A stretch of DNA of 29,763 bases, from positions 1 through 29,763 of the forward strand of contig JAGWVC010000046.1 of NCBI GenBank assembly GCA_018971065.1, in the 5' to 3' direction. Positions 1 to 8,279 of this stretch are shown here, piece after piece. Each line of letters starts with the position of its first letter. Positions within the stretch are counted from its first letter, which is position 1. Below the pieces are notes generated by a model. That model was not told the origin of the DNA. It ran no database searches and saw only the letters and a program-made list of their open reading frames with translations. Both the position numbers and the translations under genes were made by a program. Source of the stretch: Sphingomonadales bacterium. Lineage in GTDB: Bacteria; Pseudomonadota; Alphaproteobacteria; Sphingomonadales; Sphingomonadaceae.

Positions 1-390
1 GCCGCCCGGTTCGCGGCGGGGGAAAGCCTGGTGCTGTTTGCCGAAGGCACCACCGGCGACGGCGGCACCGTGCTGCCGTTCAAGTCCAGCCTGTTCGCCG
101 CGATCGGCGGCTCGGCGCAGCGCACCGTCCAGCCGGTGACGCTGTTGTGGCGCAATCGTGACGGTTCGCCGTTCGATGCCGCGCAGCGCCGGCGTTTCGC
201 CTGGATCGACGATGACGAACTTCTGCCCAACGCGCGCGCGCTGGCGCTGGGCGGCGGGGCGCGGGTGGACATTCATTTCGAGGCGCCCGTCACCGGCGAC
301 AATCGCAAGCAGCTTGCCGCCGCCTGCCACACCGCGATTGCGGCGCGCGTTTCCGGCGATCAGGCGGCGACGCTGAACCGCGCCGCATAG
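1..390 (+). CDS. 1-acyl-glycerol-3-phosphate acyltransferase (PlsC type), 3' end
   Basis: The gene is cut by the left edge of the window: frame 1 is open from base 1 and only the last 129 codons are present. The fragment contains FAEGTTGDGG, the counterpart of the FPEGT(T/R)S motif that binds the glycerol-phosphate acceptor in PlsC/LPLAT acyltransferases. The catalytic HxxxxD motif would lie upstream, outside the window. Such enzymes acylate lysophosphatidic acid, or lyso-ornithine lipid in the OlsA subgroup, at the inner face of the cytoplasmic membrane. Its 3' end overlaps the convergent OlsB-like gene by 31 bases. That neighbour makes an OlsA role possible, but the fragment alone does not separate OlsA from housekeeping PlsC. 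Confidence 0.82.
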   Translation, partial: AARFAAGESLVLFAEGTTGDGGTVLPFKSSLFAAIGGSAQRTVQPVTLLWRNRDGSPFDAAQRRRFAWIDDDELLPNARALALGGGARVDIHFEAPVTGDNRKQLAAACHTAIAARVSGDQAATLNRAA

Positions 391-1160
391 CGGCCGACGA
401 TCGCTTCCACCGGCATAATCACGCAGACGTCGATCGTGTTGAAATCGCGATCGACGAAGGCGCCGTCACCGAACATCGCCCCGGCGCGTAGATAGCCCTT
501 CACCAGCGGCGGCAACTGGAACAGCGCGCGGCGTTCGTCCAGCGCTTCCAGCGGCACGCGGTCCAGCGCGATGCCCATGCCCGGGCGCACGCGCGGACGC
601 AGGTGATCGGGCGCGCGGTGGCGATGGTGCAGCAGCGACAGCGACGCGGCATGGGAATCGGGATCGTTACCCGGGAACGAGGCGCAGCCGAACATCAGCC
701 GGATGCGATGGCGCGCGATATAATCGGCAATGCCGCGCCACAGCAGCGAGATCGTGGCGCTGGTGCGATAGGCCGGCAGTACGCACGAACGGCCCAGTTC
801 CAGCAGTTCGCCCTCGCCGGTGGCCCCGGCGATCATCGGCTCCAGATCGAATTCGCCGGCCGAATAGAACCCGTCGTGGCGCAGGGCGACGCTTTCGCGC
901 AGCAGGCGATAGGTGCCGACGACGTGGCCTTCGCCCGGCAGCGATTCGTCGATCACCAGCAGGTGGTCGCACAGAGCGTCGTAGGCATCGCGATCCAGCG
1001 GTTCGGCGGCGCGGCTGTCGTCGCCGGCGCCCATTTCGGCGAAGAACACCAGCCAGCGCAGCCGCTGCACGGCCGCCAGATCTTCCTCGCTGCGGGCCAG
1101 CCGGATCGAAAGCCGACGCGGGCTGTCTCCGGCGAGATCACGGGATTTTGCATGTTCCAT
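360..1160 (-). CDS. olsB: OlsB-like L-ornithine N-alpha-acyltransferase (GNAT/hemolysin-like)
   Basis: This 266-residue protein matches the OlsB acyl-ACP N-acyltransferase group, which transfers a 3-hydroxyacyl chain from ACP to the alpha-amino group of ornithine as the first step of ornithine-lipid synthesis. Supporting stretches are RLRWLVFFAEMG near residue 35, ELGRSCVLPAYRT near 143, LLWRGIADYIARH in the acyl-CoA/ACP fold, and MFGCASFPGNDP followed by SLSLLHHRHRAP, the most characteristic segment of the family. The length is close to other members. The ATG at 1160 is the only good start and has no strong Shine-Dalgarno sequence. The gene lies 74 bases downstream of the ParA-like gene on the same strand and converges on the PlsC-type gene, which may supply the second acylation. 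N-acylation of another amino acid or amine cannot be excluded. Confidence 0.75.
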   Translation of the reverse strand: MEHAKSRDLAGDSPRRLSIRLARSEEDLAAVQRLRWLVFFAEMGAGDDSRAAEPLDRDAYDALCDHLLVIDESLPGEGHVVGTYRLLRESVALRHDGFYSAGEFDLEPMIAGATGEGELLELGRSCVLPAYRTSATISLLWRGIADYIARHRIRLMFGCASFPGNDPDSHAASLSLLHHRHRAPDHLRPRVRPGMGIALDRVPLEALDERRALFQLPPLVKGYLRAGAMFGDGAFVDRDFNTIDVCVIMPVEAIVGRYAARFSVAA

Positions 1161-1234
1161 CGCACCCGATTATCCGCCGGTAATGACAGGCGAATGTCAG
1201 GTTGATGACGCTTGTGTTACCTTGCCGGTGCTGC

Positions 1235-1960
1235 TCAGCCCAGCTTGCCCTCGACCTCGCGCCAAATCGCCTCGTAGACGGCGGTTGCCGGTGCGCGCGG
1301 GGCGAACGCCGGCAGCGGCGCGCATTCCACCGACATGCGTTCGATAACGCTGGCCTGCGGGATCGCCAGCCAGCCGGGATGCGCCGCCAGGATGTCGCGG
1401 TGAAGCGTGCGGCGGCGATCGACCATCGAGAATACCGGTAGCAGTGCCGGCCCGGACCGGTGCCGCGCTTCCAGGTGCGCACGCATCTGGTCCAGTGCGC
1501 GCAGTGCCAGCGGTGCCGGCGGCACCGGCACCACGACCAGGTCGGCGGCGCGGAACAACTGGTCGCCCAGTGCGCCGAGGCCCGGCGGCCCGTCGATGAT
1601 GACGCGGTCGAAATTCTCGCCCAGCGTCTGGACCAGCTTGCGCAGCCGCTTCGGCTTGTCGGCTTCGGCCAGATCCTCGGCCAGTTGCCGCAGTGACATG
1701 TCCGCCGCCAGCACGCTCAGCCGGGCGAAGCCGGTGGGCTGGACGAAATCGTGCGGGTCGCTCTCGCCCCGGAACACGCGGCGGGCCTTGCCCTCGGCAT
1801 TGACGTTGCCCGCCAGGAACGAGGCGGCGCCTTGCGCGTCCACGTCCCACAGCAGCGTCCGGTGCCCGGATCGTTCGGCCGACAGCCAGGCAAGGTTGAC
1901 TGCCAGCGTCGACTTTCCGACACCGCCCTTCATGCTGCAAACGGCAATTGTCTTCGCCAT
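1235..1960 (-). CDS. Orphan ParA/MinD-family P-loop ATPase
   Basis: A 241-residue ATPase of the ParA/Soj class. The deviant Walker A motif KGGVGKST lies at residues 11-18, with the signature lysine K11 and catalytic K16. LLWDVDAQG (D39, D41) is the A' motif and VIIDGPPG (D123) is Walker B. The VVVPVPPAPLALRALDQM stretch is typical of ParA dimer surfaces. No parB gene or centromere-like repeats are next to it, so it is unlikely to be the chromosomal segregation ATPase. Orphan ParAs of this size usually position cellular cargo or partition small replicons. The ATG at 1960 follows an AAGGA Shine-Dalgarno sequence at about 6 bases. The start is 164 bases from the divergent response-regulator gene. 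The partner is unknown. Confidence 0.85.
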   Translation of the reverse strand: MAKTIAVCSMKGGVGKSTLAVNLAWLSAERSGHRTLLWDVDAQGAASFLAGNVNAEGKARRVFRGESDPHDFVQPTGFARLSVLAADMSLRQLAEDLAEADKPKRLRKLVQTLGENFDRVIIDGPPGLGALGDQLFRAADLVVVPVPPAPLALRALDQMRAHLEARHRSGPALLPVFSMVDRRRTLHRDILAAHPGWLAIPQASVIERMSVECAPLPAFAPRAPATAVYEAIWREVEGKLG

Positions 1961-2124
1961 GCCCGGTCCTTGTAACGACGGCCCCTGATTGCGACCGGAA
2001 TTCCGTCCGATGCAAGCACAATCTCGGGCGGGCGCGCAATCGCCGAACGGCCCGCAAAACTGTCACACGGCGATGGCAAGGGATGAAGCCAGCCTTCCTT
2101 CAACCACCTAGCGAAGCCAGCGCC

Positions 2125-2823
2125 ATGAAAGTGCTCGTCGTCGAGGACGATCCCGAAATTGCCGGTCATCTCGGCCGTGGCCTTGCCGCGCTGGGGCACG
2201 ATACCGACGTCGCGCTCAGCGGCGCGGCCGCCATCAGCGCCTGCGCGGCCGCCAGCTTCGATGCCATCGTGCTGGATCGCATGTTGCCCGATATCAGCGG
2301 CATCGCGGTCATGCAGCACTTGCGTCGCTCGACCGAATCGCAGGCGCCGATCGTGTTTCTCAGCGCGCTGGCCTCGGTGGAGGACCGCATTGAGGGGCTG
2401 ATGGCCGGCGCCGACGACTACCTGACCAAGCCGTTCGAACTGGCCGAGCTCAACGCCCGCATTTCCGCCGTGGTGCGCCGGGGCAAGCACGCGCCTGCCG
2501 ACGGCGAAAAGCGCGGCAACGATCTCGTGGTCGGCCGCCTGTCGCTCGATCCGGCCGGTCATCGTGCCTGTTTTGCCGGTGAGGATGTCGCGCTGGGCCG
2601 CAAGGAATACTCGCTGCTGGCCTTCCTGATGCGCCACAGCGATCGCGTCGTCACGCGGGCGATGCTGCTGGAAGGCGTGTGGAACTATGGCTTCCAGCCG
2701 ACGACCAACATCGTCGAAAGCAACCTCAGCCGCCTGCGCACCAGCCTCGGTTATCTCGGCATCGATCCCATCGAGACCAGGCGTGGATCGGGCTATGTGC
2801 TGCGCTCCGACCGCTGCGACTGA
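2125..2823 (+). CDS. OmpR/PhoB-family response regulator
   Basis: A 232-residue two-domain response regulator. The receiver domain has the acidic pair at residues 8-9 (VVEDD), phospho-acceptor D51 (IVLDRMLPD), S80 and K102 (LTKPF). A winged-helix DNA-binding domain follows from about residue 135, with LGRKEYSLLAFLM, the recognition-helix region NIVESNLSRLRTSLG and the terminal wing RRGSGYVL. The ATG at 2125 is chosen because it begins directly with the canonical MKVLVVEDD start of the receiver; the frame is open further upstream without homologous sequence. The cognate kinase begins 6 bases after its stop codon, so the two are surely co-transcribed. The regulated genes are unknown; the TonB receptor/PepSY pair just downstream is a plausible target. 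Confidence 0.93.
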   Translation: MKVLVVEDDPEIAGHLGRGLAALGHDTDVALSGAAAISACAAASFDAIVLDRMLPDISGIAVMQHLRRSTESQAPIVFLSALASVEDRIEGLMAGADDYLTKPFELAELNARISAVVRRGKHAPADGEKRGNDLVVGRLSLDPAGHRACFAGEDVALGRKEYSLLAFLMRHSDRVVTRAMLLEGVWNYGFQPTTNIVESNLSRLRTSLGYLGIDPIETRRGSGYVLRSDRCD

Positions 2824-2829
2824 CCGGGC

Positions 2830-4194
2830 ATGATCCACCGCATGACCGCCCGGCCGCATGTCGGCCGATTGACCGTCAGCTTCGGGCTGGCGGTGGCGCT
2901 GGCCACGCTGATCTCGGGAATGCTGGTGTTCGCGGTCGCCCGCCAGCAGATGCGGGCCGAAGTGGACGAATGGCTGGCCGGCGATGCCGCCATCCTGCTG
3001 CCCCGGGGCGCCGCCACCACCCCGGCCCAGGCGCTGGCACGGCTGGACGAGTGGGAACGCGGGCACAGCTTCAGCGAGAAAGGGCACGTGCTTTACGATG
3101 CCGGCGGCCGCATCGTCTCGCCCGGCCAGATCGTCATGGCGCGGCCCCGGCCCGGCTACAGCGAAGTGCGCTTCCGTGACGGCAACCGCACGCGCGACGG
3201 CCGGGCGCTGGCGGTGTCGCTGCGCGGCGGCGCGATGCTGGTGGTCATCGCCCACAGCGAGATCGGTGCCGCCACCAGCGAGATGCTGCTGCCCGCGCTG
3301 ATCGCCACGGTGCTGGCCGCCGGGCTGGCCGGGCTGGCGGGAAGCTGGTTCTTCGGACGTGGCATCGCCGTACGCATCGTTCGCATCCAGGCGGCGGCCG
3401 ATACCATCGCGCGCGGCAACCTGTCGCACCGCCTGCCGGTCGATCAGTTCGACGGCATCTTCGCCGAACAGGCGCTCAGCCTGAACCGGATGCTGGCCCG
3501 GCTGGAGGACATGGTGCGCAGCCACCGCCAGTTCGCCAGTCACCTGGCGCATGACCTGCGCACGCCGCTGACCCGCCTGCGCGTGCTGCTGGGCGAATGC
3601 CTTGACCTGCCGCGCGACGAACTGGCCCGCGCCATCGATCGCGCCGATCGCGAATGCGGCACCATCATCGCCACGTTCGACGCGCTGTTGCGCCTTTCGG
3701 AGATCGAGGCGGGGCGCCATCCCGCCGGATTCGCCCTGCTGGACCTGCGCGCGGTGATCGAGGATGTCGCCGAGACGATGGAGCCGGTGCTGGCCGATGC
3801 GGGCAGCACGCTGGAACTGGGCCAACTGGAACCCGCGCAGGTCTCTGCCGACAACGCGCTGATGCACCAGTTGTTCGTCAACCTGCTCGAAAACGTCGTG
3901 CTGCACACGCCGCCCGGCACCCACGCCCGGCTGTCACTGGCACGGCAGGACAGCACCGGCGCGGCGGTGGTCACGCTGACCGACGATGGTCCCGGCATCG
4001 GTGCCGAATCGCGCGATCGCGTCATTGAACCATTCGCGCGTGGCGCCGGGGCGCCCGAGGGCAAGGGCCACGGCCTGGGACTGGCGATTGCCCAGGCCAT
4101 CATGCGCTTTCACGGTGGCGGGCTGGAGCTGGGCGATGCCGGCCCCGGCCTGCGCATCGACCTGCGGCTGCCGCTGGTCAGCGCCCCCGCCTGA
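2830..4194 (+). CDS. Membrane sensor histidine kinase
   Basis: A 454-residue kinase of the classic layout. TM1 is at about residues 14-37, a periplasmic loop of about 115 residues follows, TM2 is at about 152-175, and a HAMP linker continues from there (RIVRIQAAADTIARGNLSHRLP). The dimerisation/phosphoacceptor helix contains HLAHDLRTPLTRLR, with H241 the phosphorylated histidine. The ATPase domain shows the N box (MHQLFVNLLENVVLH), G1 (DDGPGIG) and G2 (GKGHGLGLAIAQ). It signals to the response regulator encoded 6 bases upstream. The periplasmic loop has no motif that tells the ligand. Its last 17 bases overlap the tail of the convergent PepSY-type gene. Confidence 0.93.
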   Translation: MIHRMTARPHVGRLTVSFGLAVALATLISGMLVFAVARQQMRAEVDEWLAGDAAILLPRGAATTPAQALARLDEWERGHSFSEKGHVLYDAGGRIVSPGQIVMARPRPGYSEVRFRDGNRTRDGRALAVSLRGGAMLVVIAHSEIGAATSEMLLPALIATVLAAGLAGLAGSWFFGRGIAVRIVRIQAAADTIARGNLSHRLPVDQFDGIFAEQALSLNRMLARLEDMVRSHRQFASHLAHDLRTPLTRLRVLLGECLDLPRDELARAIDRADRECGTIIATFDALLRLSEIEAGRHPAGFALLDLRAVIEDVAETMEPVLADAGSTLELGQLEPAQVSADNALMHQLFVNLLENVVLHTPPGTHARLSLARQDSTGAAVVTLTDDGPGIGAESRDRVIEPFARGAGAPEGKGHGLGLAIAQAIMRFHGGGLELGDAGPGLRIDLRLPLVSAPA

Positions 4195-4531
4195 ACGGCG
4201 ACTGCCGCTTCCACATCTGCCAGTACATCCACAGGCCCGAGGCCGCGAAGAAGCACAGCGCCAGCCCGCTGGCCAGCGCCAGCACCACGCCGACCGGCCC
4301 CAGCGCCTCGCCCGAATGGATGTCCTTCACGATATGACCGAACTGGCCCAGCGGGGTGCGCTTCGGCTTTTCAGGCTTGCACAGGGCAACCGCCCCGGCC
4401 GGCTTCATCGCATGGGCGGCCGGGGCGGCGCGGTCGAGCGACTGCACGGCGCGGGTGATCACCCCGGTCACCGCGATAACCAGCAGTAGAACGGCGAAAT
4501 ACGGGGCAATCAGGCGGTGCCAACGGCGCAT
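4178..4531 (-). CDS. Small PepSY-associated-type membrane protein
   Basis: A 117-residue protein with two hydrophobic helices, roughly residues 9-27 (YFAVLLLVIAVTGVITRAV) and 78-103, ending in a basic tail. The first helix is preceded by RRWHRLIA. In the second part, VKDIHSGEALGPVGVVLALASG followed by WMYWQMWK is the pattern of PepSY-associated TM proteins, in which a histidine near the membrane (here in DIHSG) is often proposed to bind heme. It starts 11 bases after the stop of the TonB receptor gene on the same strand, so the two form an operon. PepSY-type proteins next to TonB receptors are often linked to reductive release of imported iron or to other inner-membrane electron transfer. The role here is inferred from context. 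Confidence 0.65.
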   Translation of the reverse strand: MRRWHRLIAPYFAVLLLVIAVTGVITRAVQSLDRAAPAAHAMKPAGAVALCKPEKPKRTPLGQFGHIVKDIHSGEALGPVGVVLALASGLALCFFAASGLWMYWQMWKRQSPFRRGR

Positions 4532-4542
4532 GGGATGGTCCT

Positions 4543-7029
4543 TCAGTCCAGGGTCTTGCGAATGCTGAGGCGGATGGTGCGGCCCAGCGGCTCCACCAGC
4601 CCGCGCTGGAATGCCAGCGGGGTCTGCCCGGCGCGGTCGGTGACGCGCTGCCAGGTGTCGAACGCGTTATCGATCGCCAGCAGCAGGCGCACGCCCTGCA
4701 GCCAACGGGGGCCGGGGCCGATCCCGGGGGTGCGCGCCGGGAACCAGAACAGCCGGACATTCATCGCCAGCCGATCGGCAAACCGCAGTTCGCCGGCGCT
4801 GCCCGTTCCCGCCGCACCGCCGCTGGTCCACACCGCGTTGGCGCGCAGGCCGAAGCCGTGGTGCGTGCCGCTGACCTGCGCCTCGACGCGGTGTCGCGGC
4901 ACGCGCAACCCGTCGCCCAGCGGATTGCCGGCCACCAGGTCCAGCGGCTGCGCACCGGGCACCAGCACCAGCGTGTCGGACAGGCGCACGGTATCGGTCA
5001 GCGAGGCCTGGACCATCGATCCTTGCGCGCCGAACGCGTGCCCGCCGCCGAATCCGCCGCCGCCGGGCACGCGCGGTCCGCCCGCCTTGCCGAAATCGCG
5101 ATTCAGGCTGGCCGACAGGCGCAGTTCGTCCCGCGTTTCTGCGGCGGCATTCACCGGCCGCGAATCGATCGCCAGCAGGTTGCCCTGCGCATCGCGGCTG
5201 ATTCGTCCCGGAAACGCTGCCGCGAACGCCGGGGTAACGCCGCCGAACGCGAAGACCGGGTCACGGTCGTCGATGTGGGTGAAGGTGCCGGTCAGGCCCA
5301 GGCCGCGCACCGGCTTCCAGTTCAGCTCCGCCTTCCACAGCGTGCGGCGGTCCGGGCGCAGGCCGGGATCGCCGCCGGTGGTGCGCGCGGCGATGGTCGA
5401 GCGGCCGGTCACATAGTCCTGCACCGCCACCGCCGGGGTGGTATCGAGCGGCGCGCCGCGCTGCGCCATCGTCGGCGGGGCGCCGTCGCGCGACCACGCC
5501 AGCAGCAGCGAGACCTGCCGTGCGGGCCGCCAGGTCAGGTTGCCGCCGAACGATGCCAGCGTGCCGCTGTCTGACCAGCGATCGCCCGCCAGGCTGGCTC
5601 CGGCATCCAGCGCGCCCAGCGCCGAGTGCGGCGCCAGCAGCGGCAGCGCCAGCGCGGCCTGCCCGCCCAGATGATTGCGCGCCAGCGTGCGATGGCCGGT
5701 GCTGTCGTCCGATGCCAGCGTCTCGCGGCCCAGCGCGGTGGCCAGCGACAGGTTCACCGCACCCGCCGGCAATTGCGCCACGGTGCCGCTGGCAAAGCCG
5801 TCACCGGCCAGCGTATCGTCGCGGCTGCGGGCGTGCGTTGCCGGCCGTGCCGTCAGCAAGGCGGCAGGCGGCGCCGCGAACGGATCGGCCACGGTACCAG
5901 ATGCCACTGCTGCATTCCACGCGGTGGCATCGACGCCGCCGGTCGATTCGCGCCGCGCCAGCACCCGGTCGAACTTGCCCGCCACCGACCAGCGCCAGGC
6001 GCCGTTGCCCGCCACTTGCGCACCCAGATGCGCGGTATCGGTGTGGATGCGGCGCACCTGCACCGGCTCGTCCGGCAACACCCGCCGTTCGCGCAGTGCC
6101 ACGGTGAAGGGCAGGGCGCTTGCTGCCGGAATCGCCGTCTCGACGATTGCCGGGCCAAGCTGCTCGCGTGAGGCGAGCGCGTCGAACCGGGCGTTCACCG
6201 CCAGCGTCAGGCCATTGCCCAGCGCGCGGTTCAGCGCGCCCGCCGCAGTGAACTGCTGCGTTGCCGGCACGATATCGCGCCAGGGCGCGGTGGTGTCGGC
6301 GAGCGGCGCGGCGGCGAATTGCGCCAGGGTGCGCCCGGCCACCGGCACGCCCGCGCCGGTCAGCGCCAGCGGGGCCAGCAGGCCGCCATCGGCCGCAAGC
6401 ACCAGCCCGGTGTCGCTGGCCGCAAACCGGTCCAGCGGGCGCACAACGCCGCGCTTCGCCTCTGTTATGGAATCACCGATCTGGTACTGCACGTCCAGCG
6501 TGATGCGGTTGTCGCCGGCAATCCGCACGGCATTGTATTCGGTGTTGAAATCGTTGCGCAGGCCGCGCGCGGTCACCCGGTCCTCCAGCTCGCCGGTAAC
6601 GGCGGCATAAGCCCGCTTCAGCACGACATTGACCGGCTTCGACCGCGCCGGGTAGCCCAGCCGCAGCGCGGCCTCCTCGGGCAGGACTTCCACCCGTTCG
6701 ATCGCTTCGGGCGGCAGGTTCTTAACCTCATCGAACGAACCGATACGGCGACCGTTCACCAGCAACAGCGGCCCGTCGCCAACCCGGCCCTGCGCCCCCC
6801 CGGTCAGCGCGGCAATCTGCGCCAGGATGTCGGCCAGGTTGCTGGCGCCCAGCCCCGCCACCGCGTCGGCATTCAGGCTGGATTCGGCGGCGATGGCGCC
6901 GGGCACCGCGCCGCGCTGGCGTTCGCCGATCACCACGATCTCGCTGGCGGCAGGCGGCGTCGCTGACGGCGCCGCCATCGGCGGTTCGCTCACTGCGGCG
7001 GCGGCCAGAAATGCAATTGCCAGTGTCAT
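4543..7029 (-). CDS. TonB-dependent outer-membrane receptor
   Basis: An 828-residue receptor with a short signal peptide (residues 1 to about 20) and a TonB-box-like stretch (SEIVVIGERQ, residues 28-37). The plug domain contains LADILAQIAALTGG, LLLVNGRRIGSFDEV and IERVEVLPEEAALRLGYPARSKPVNVVLKR. A long beta-barrel follows, ending with IRLSIRKTLD. The plug is followed by the typical alternation of Asp/Asn-rich loops and amphipathic strands. A glycine-rich insertion (GGGGFGGGHAFG) lies in the C-terminal third, probably in a loop. The gene precedes the PepSY-type membrane protein in an operon and starts 204 bases from the divergent phosphatase operon. It takes up an unidentified substrate across the outer membrane using TonB/ExbBD energy. 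Confidence 0.88.
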   Translation of the reverse strand: MTLAIAFLAAAAVSEPPMAAPSATPPAASEIVVIGERQRGAVPGAIAAESSLNADAVAGLGASNLADILAQIAALTGGAQGRVGDGPLLLVNGRRIGSFDEVKNLPPEAIERVEVLPEEAALRLGYPARSKPVNVVLKRAYAAVTGELEDRVTARGLRNDFNTEYNAVRIAGDNRITLDVQYQIGDSITEAKRGVVRPLDRFAASDTGLVLAADGGLLAPLALTGAGVPVAGRTLAQFAAAPLADTTAPWRDIVPATQQFTAAGALNRALGNGLTLAVNARFDALASREQLGPAIVETAIPAASALPFTVALRERRVLPDEPVQVRRIHTDTAHLGAQVAGNGAWRWSVAGKFDRVLARRESTGGVDATAWNAAVASGTVADPFAAPPAALLTARPATHARSRDDTLAGDGFASGTVAQLPAGAVNLSLATALGRETLASDDSTGHRTLARNHLGGQAALALPLLAPHSALGALDAGASLAGDRWSDSGTLASFGGNLTWRPARQVSLLLAWSRDGAPPTMAQRGAPLDTTPAVAVQDYVTGRSTIAARTTGGDPGLRPDRRTLWKAELNWKPVRGLGLTGTFTHIDDRDPVFAFGGVTPAFAAAFPGRISRDAQGNLLAIDSRPVNAAAETRDELRLSASLNRDFGKAGGPRVPGGGGFGGGHAFGAQGSMVQASLTDTVRLSDTLVLVPGAQPLDLVAGNPLGDGLRVPRHRVEAQVSGTHHGFGLRANAVWTSGGAAGTGSAGELRFADRLAMNVRLFWFPARTPGIGPGPRWLQGVRLLLAIDNAFDTWQRVTDRAGQTPLAFQRGLVEPLGRTIRLSIRKTLD

Positions 7030-7096
7030 GTTTCCTCCGTCGGGCCCGGACGGCGGCGCCTATGGAGCGAAGCCCCGGCGGTGCGGTAGGGGGAGA

Positions 7097-7118
7097 AACA
7101 TTCTAAATTTGCAATGTT
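7097..7118. promoter_or_regulatory. Possible operator: spaced inverted repeat
   Basis: AACATT and AATGTT form an inverted repeat separated by 10 AT-rich bases, in the divergent intergenic region and 68 bases from the start of the minus-strand TonB receptor gene. It is the most AT-rich patch of this 204-base region. Its dyad symmetry and position suit a regulator binding site, but the arms are only 6 bases and no regulator is assigned. Confidence 0.3.
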
Positions 7119-7145
7119 CGCACGCGCAGCATCCGCAAGCGGTCA

Positions 7146-7163
7146 TCGTCACAAATCCGTCAT
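7146..7163 (+). promoter_or_regulatory. Putative Pho box (PhoB binding site)
   Basis: TCGTCACAAATCCGTCAT matches the enterobacterial Pho-box consensus (two CTGTCAT-like direct repeats with a 4-base AT-rich spacer) at about 14 of 18 positions. The repeats are TCGTCAC and CCGTCAT, spaced by AAAT and so 11 bases apart as required. It lies 71 bases upstream of the ATG of an operon that includes an acid phosphatase, which fits phosphate control. It could also act on the divergent TonB receptor gene. Confidence 0.62.
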
Positions 7164-7233
7164 CGGCGGGGCATAGCCGACGGCTCGGGAAAGCGGAGAA
7201 TCGTCTGCCTTCCGCCCAACGGGGGCCATATAA

Positions 7234-8244
7234 ATGATTGCGAAGATTGCTTCGGCGGCTGCTTTGGCGGCCTGTCTCGTCACGCCCTGCGCGGCGGCAC
7301 CGGCCGCGCCCTATCAGGTCAGCGCGCGGATTTCCGCTGCCGATGGCGGCTGGGATTTTGCCAGCGTCGATGCGGTTCGGGGCAAGCTCTACGTCGCCCG
7401 TTCGAACGCGGTGACGGCGGTCGATCTTGCCTCCGGCAAGGTGGTCGACAAGCTGGCCGATGCGCATCGCGGCCACGCCGTGCTGGTGCTGGACGGTGGC
7501 GCGACCCTGTTCGAGACCGATGGCGAAACCGGCCTGGGTCGCTTCATCGCCGCAACGGATGGCGCGGTGCTGGCGGAAGTCTCCACCGGCAAGAAGCCCG
7601 ACGCGGCGCTGTACGACGCGGTGTCCGGCCGCATCGCGGTGATGAACGCCGGCGACGGCACCGTGGCGCTGGTCGATCCGGTGGCGCGCAAGCTGGTCGG
7701 CAGCTTCGCCGTCAAGGGCGGACTCGAATTCGCGGTGGCCGACGGCAAGGGCGGCGCCTTCATCAACCTTGAGGACGATGGCGCCATCGCGCACATTGAT
7801 CTCAAGGCGGGCAAGGAAGTCGGCCGCTACAAGCTGGCCGGCTGCGAAGGTCCTACCGGGCTGGCGCTGGTCAGGGACCGGCTGATTTCGGCCTGCGCCA
7901 ACGGTGTCGCCGTGGTCAGCAATCCCACCACCGGCAAGGTTACCGCCACGCTGCCGATCGGCCGCGATCCCGATGCCGTGCTGGTCGATGCGTCGCGCGG
8001 GCTGGCGTTCGTGCCCTGTGGCGGCACCGGCACCCTGGTCGCGCTGAACATCGCCGATATCGACCATGTTGCCGTGGCCGCCACCATTGCCACCCAGATC
8101 GGCGCCAAGACCGGTGCCGTCGATCCGCGCGATGGCCGCATCTACCTGCCGGCCGCCACGCTGGCCGCACCCGAGCCCGGCGCCAAGCGCGGCAGGCCGG
8201 TGCCCGGCAGCTTCGTCATCCTCGTCATCACCCCCGGCGCCTGA
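7234..8244 (+). CDS. Periplasmic YVTN/YncE-like beta-propeller protein
   Basis: A 336-residue secreted protein with a Sec signal peptide (about residues 1-22, cleaved near CAA-AP). The rest is made of repeated blades of the YncE/YVTN type: KLYVARSNAVTAVDLASGKVV, GRIAVMNAGDGTVALVDPVARKLV, AHIDLKAGKEVG, VAVVSNPTTGKVTATLPIGRDPDAVLVDASRGLAFV and GTLVALNIAD. The family has no fixed catalytic residues; members bind nucleic acid, ligands or partner proteins. It is the first gene of a three-gene operon with a PAP2 phosphatase and a TonB receptor, downstream of a putative Pho box. It may bind a substrate or organise the phosphatase in the periplasm, but its function is not known. Confidence 0.82.
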   Translation: MIAKIASAAALAACLVTPCAAAPAAPYQVSARISAADGGWDFASVDAVRGKLYVARSNAVTAVDLASGKVVDKLADAHRGHAVLVLDGGATLFETDGETGLGRFIAATDGAVLAEVSTGKKPDAALYDAVSGRIAVMNAGDGTVALVDPVARKLVGSFAVKGGLEFAVADGKGGAFINLEDDGAIAHIDLKAGKEVGRYKLAGCEGPTGLALVRDRLISACANGVAVVSNPTTGKVTATLPIGRDPDAVLVDASRGLAFVPCGGTGTLVALNIADIDHVAVAATIATQIGAKTGAVDPRDGRIYLPAATLAAPEPGAKRGRPVPGSFVILVITPGA

Positions 8245-8279
8245 ACGCGCCCCCCGCTTCCAAGCAAGGACTCCGGACC

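Noticed and set aside
2058..2075. Possible Pho box before the response regulator (CTGTCAC)
   Set aside because: Only one half-site is present; the second repeat at the right spacing does not match.
1930..3924. A 664-codon open frame on the minus strand
   Set aside because: It is antisense to the response regulator and kinase, both with unmistakable motifs; its translation is rich in His, Arg and Gln, as antisense frames in high-GC DNA are.
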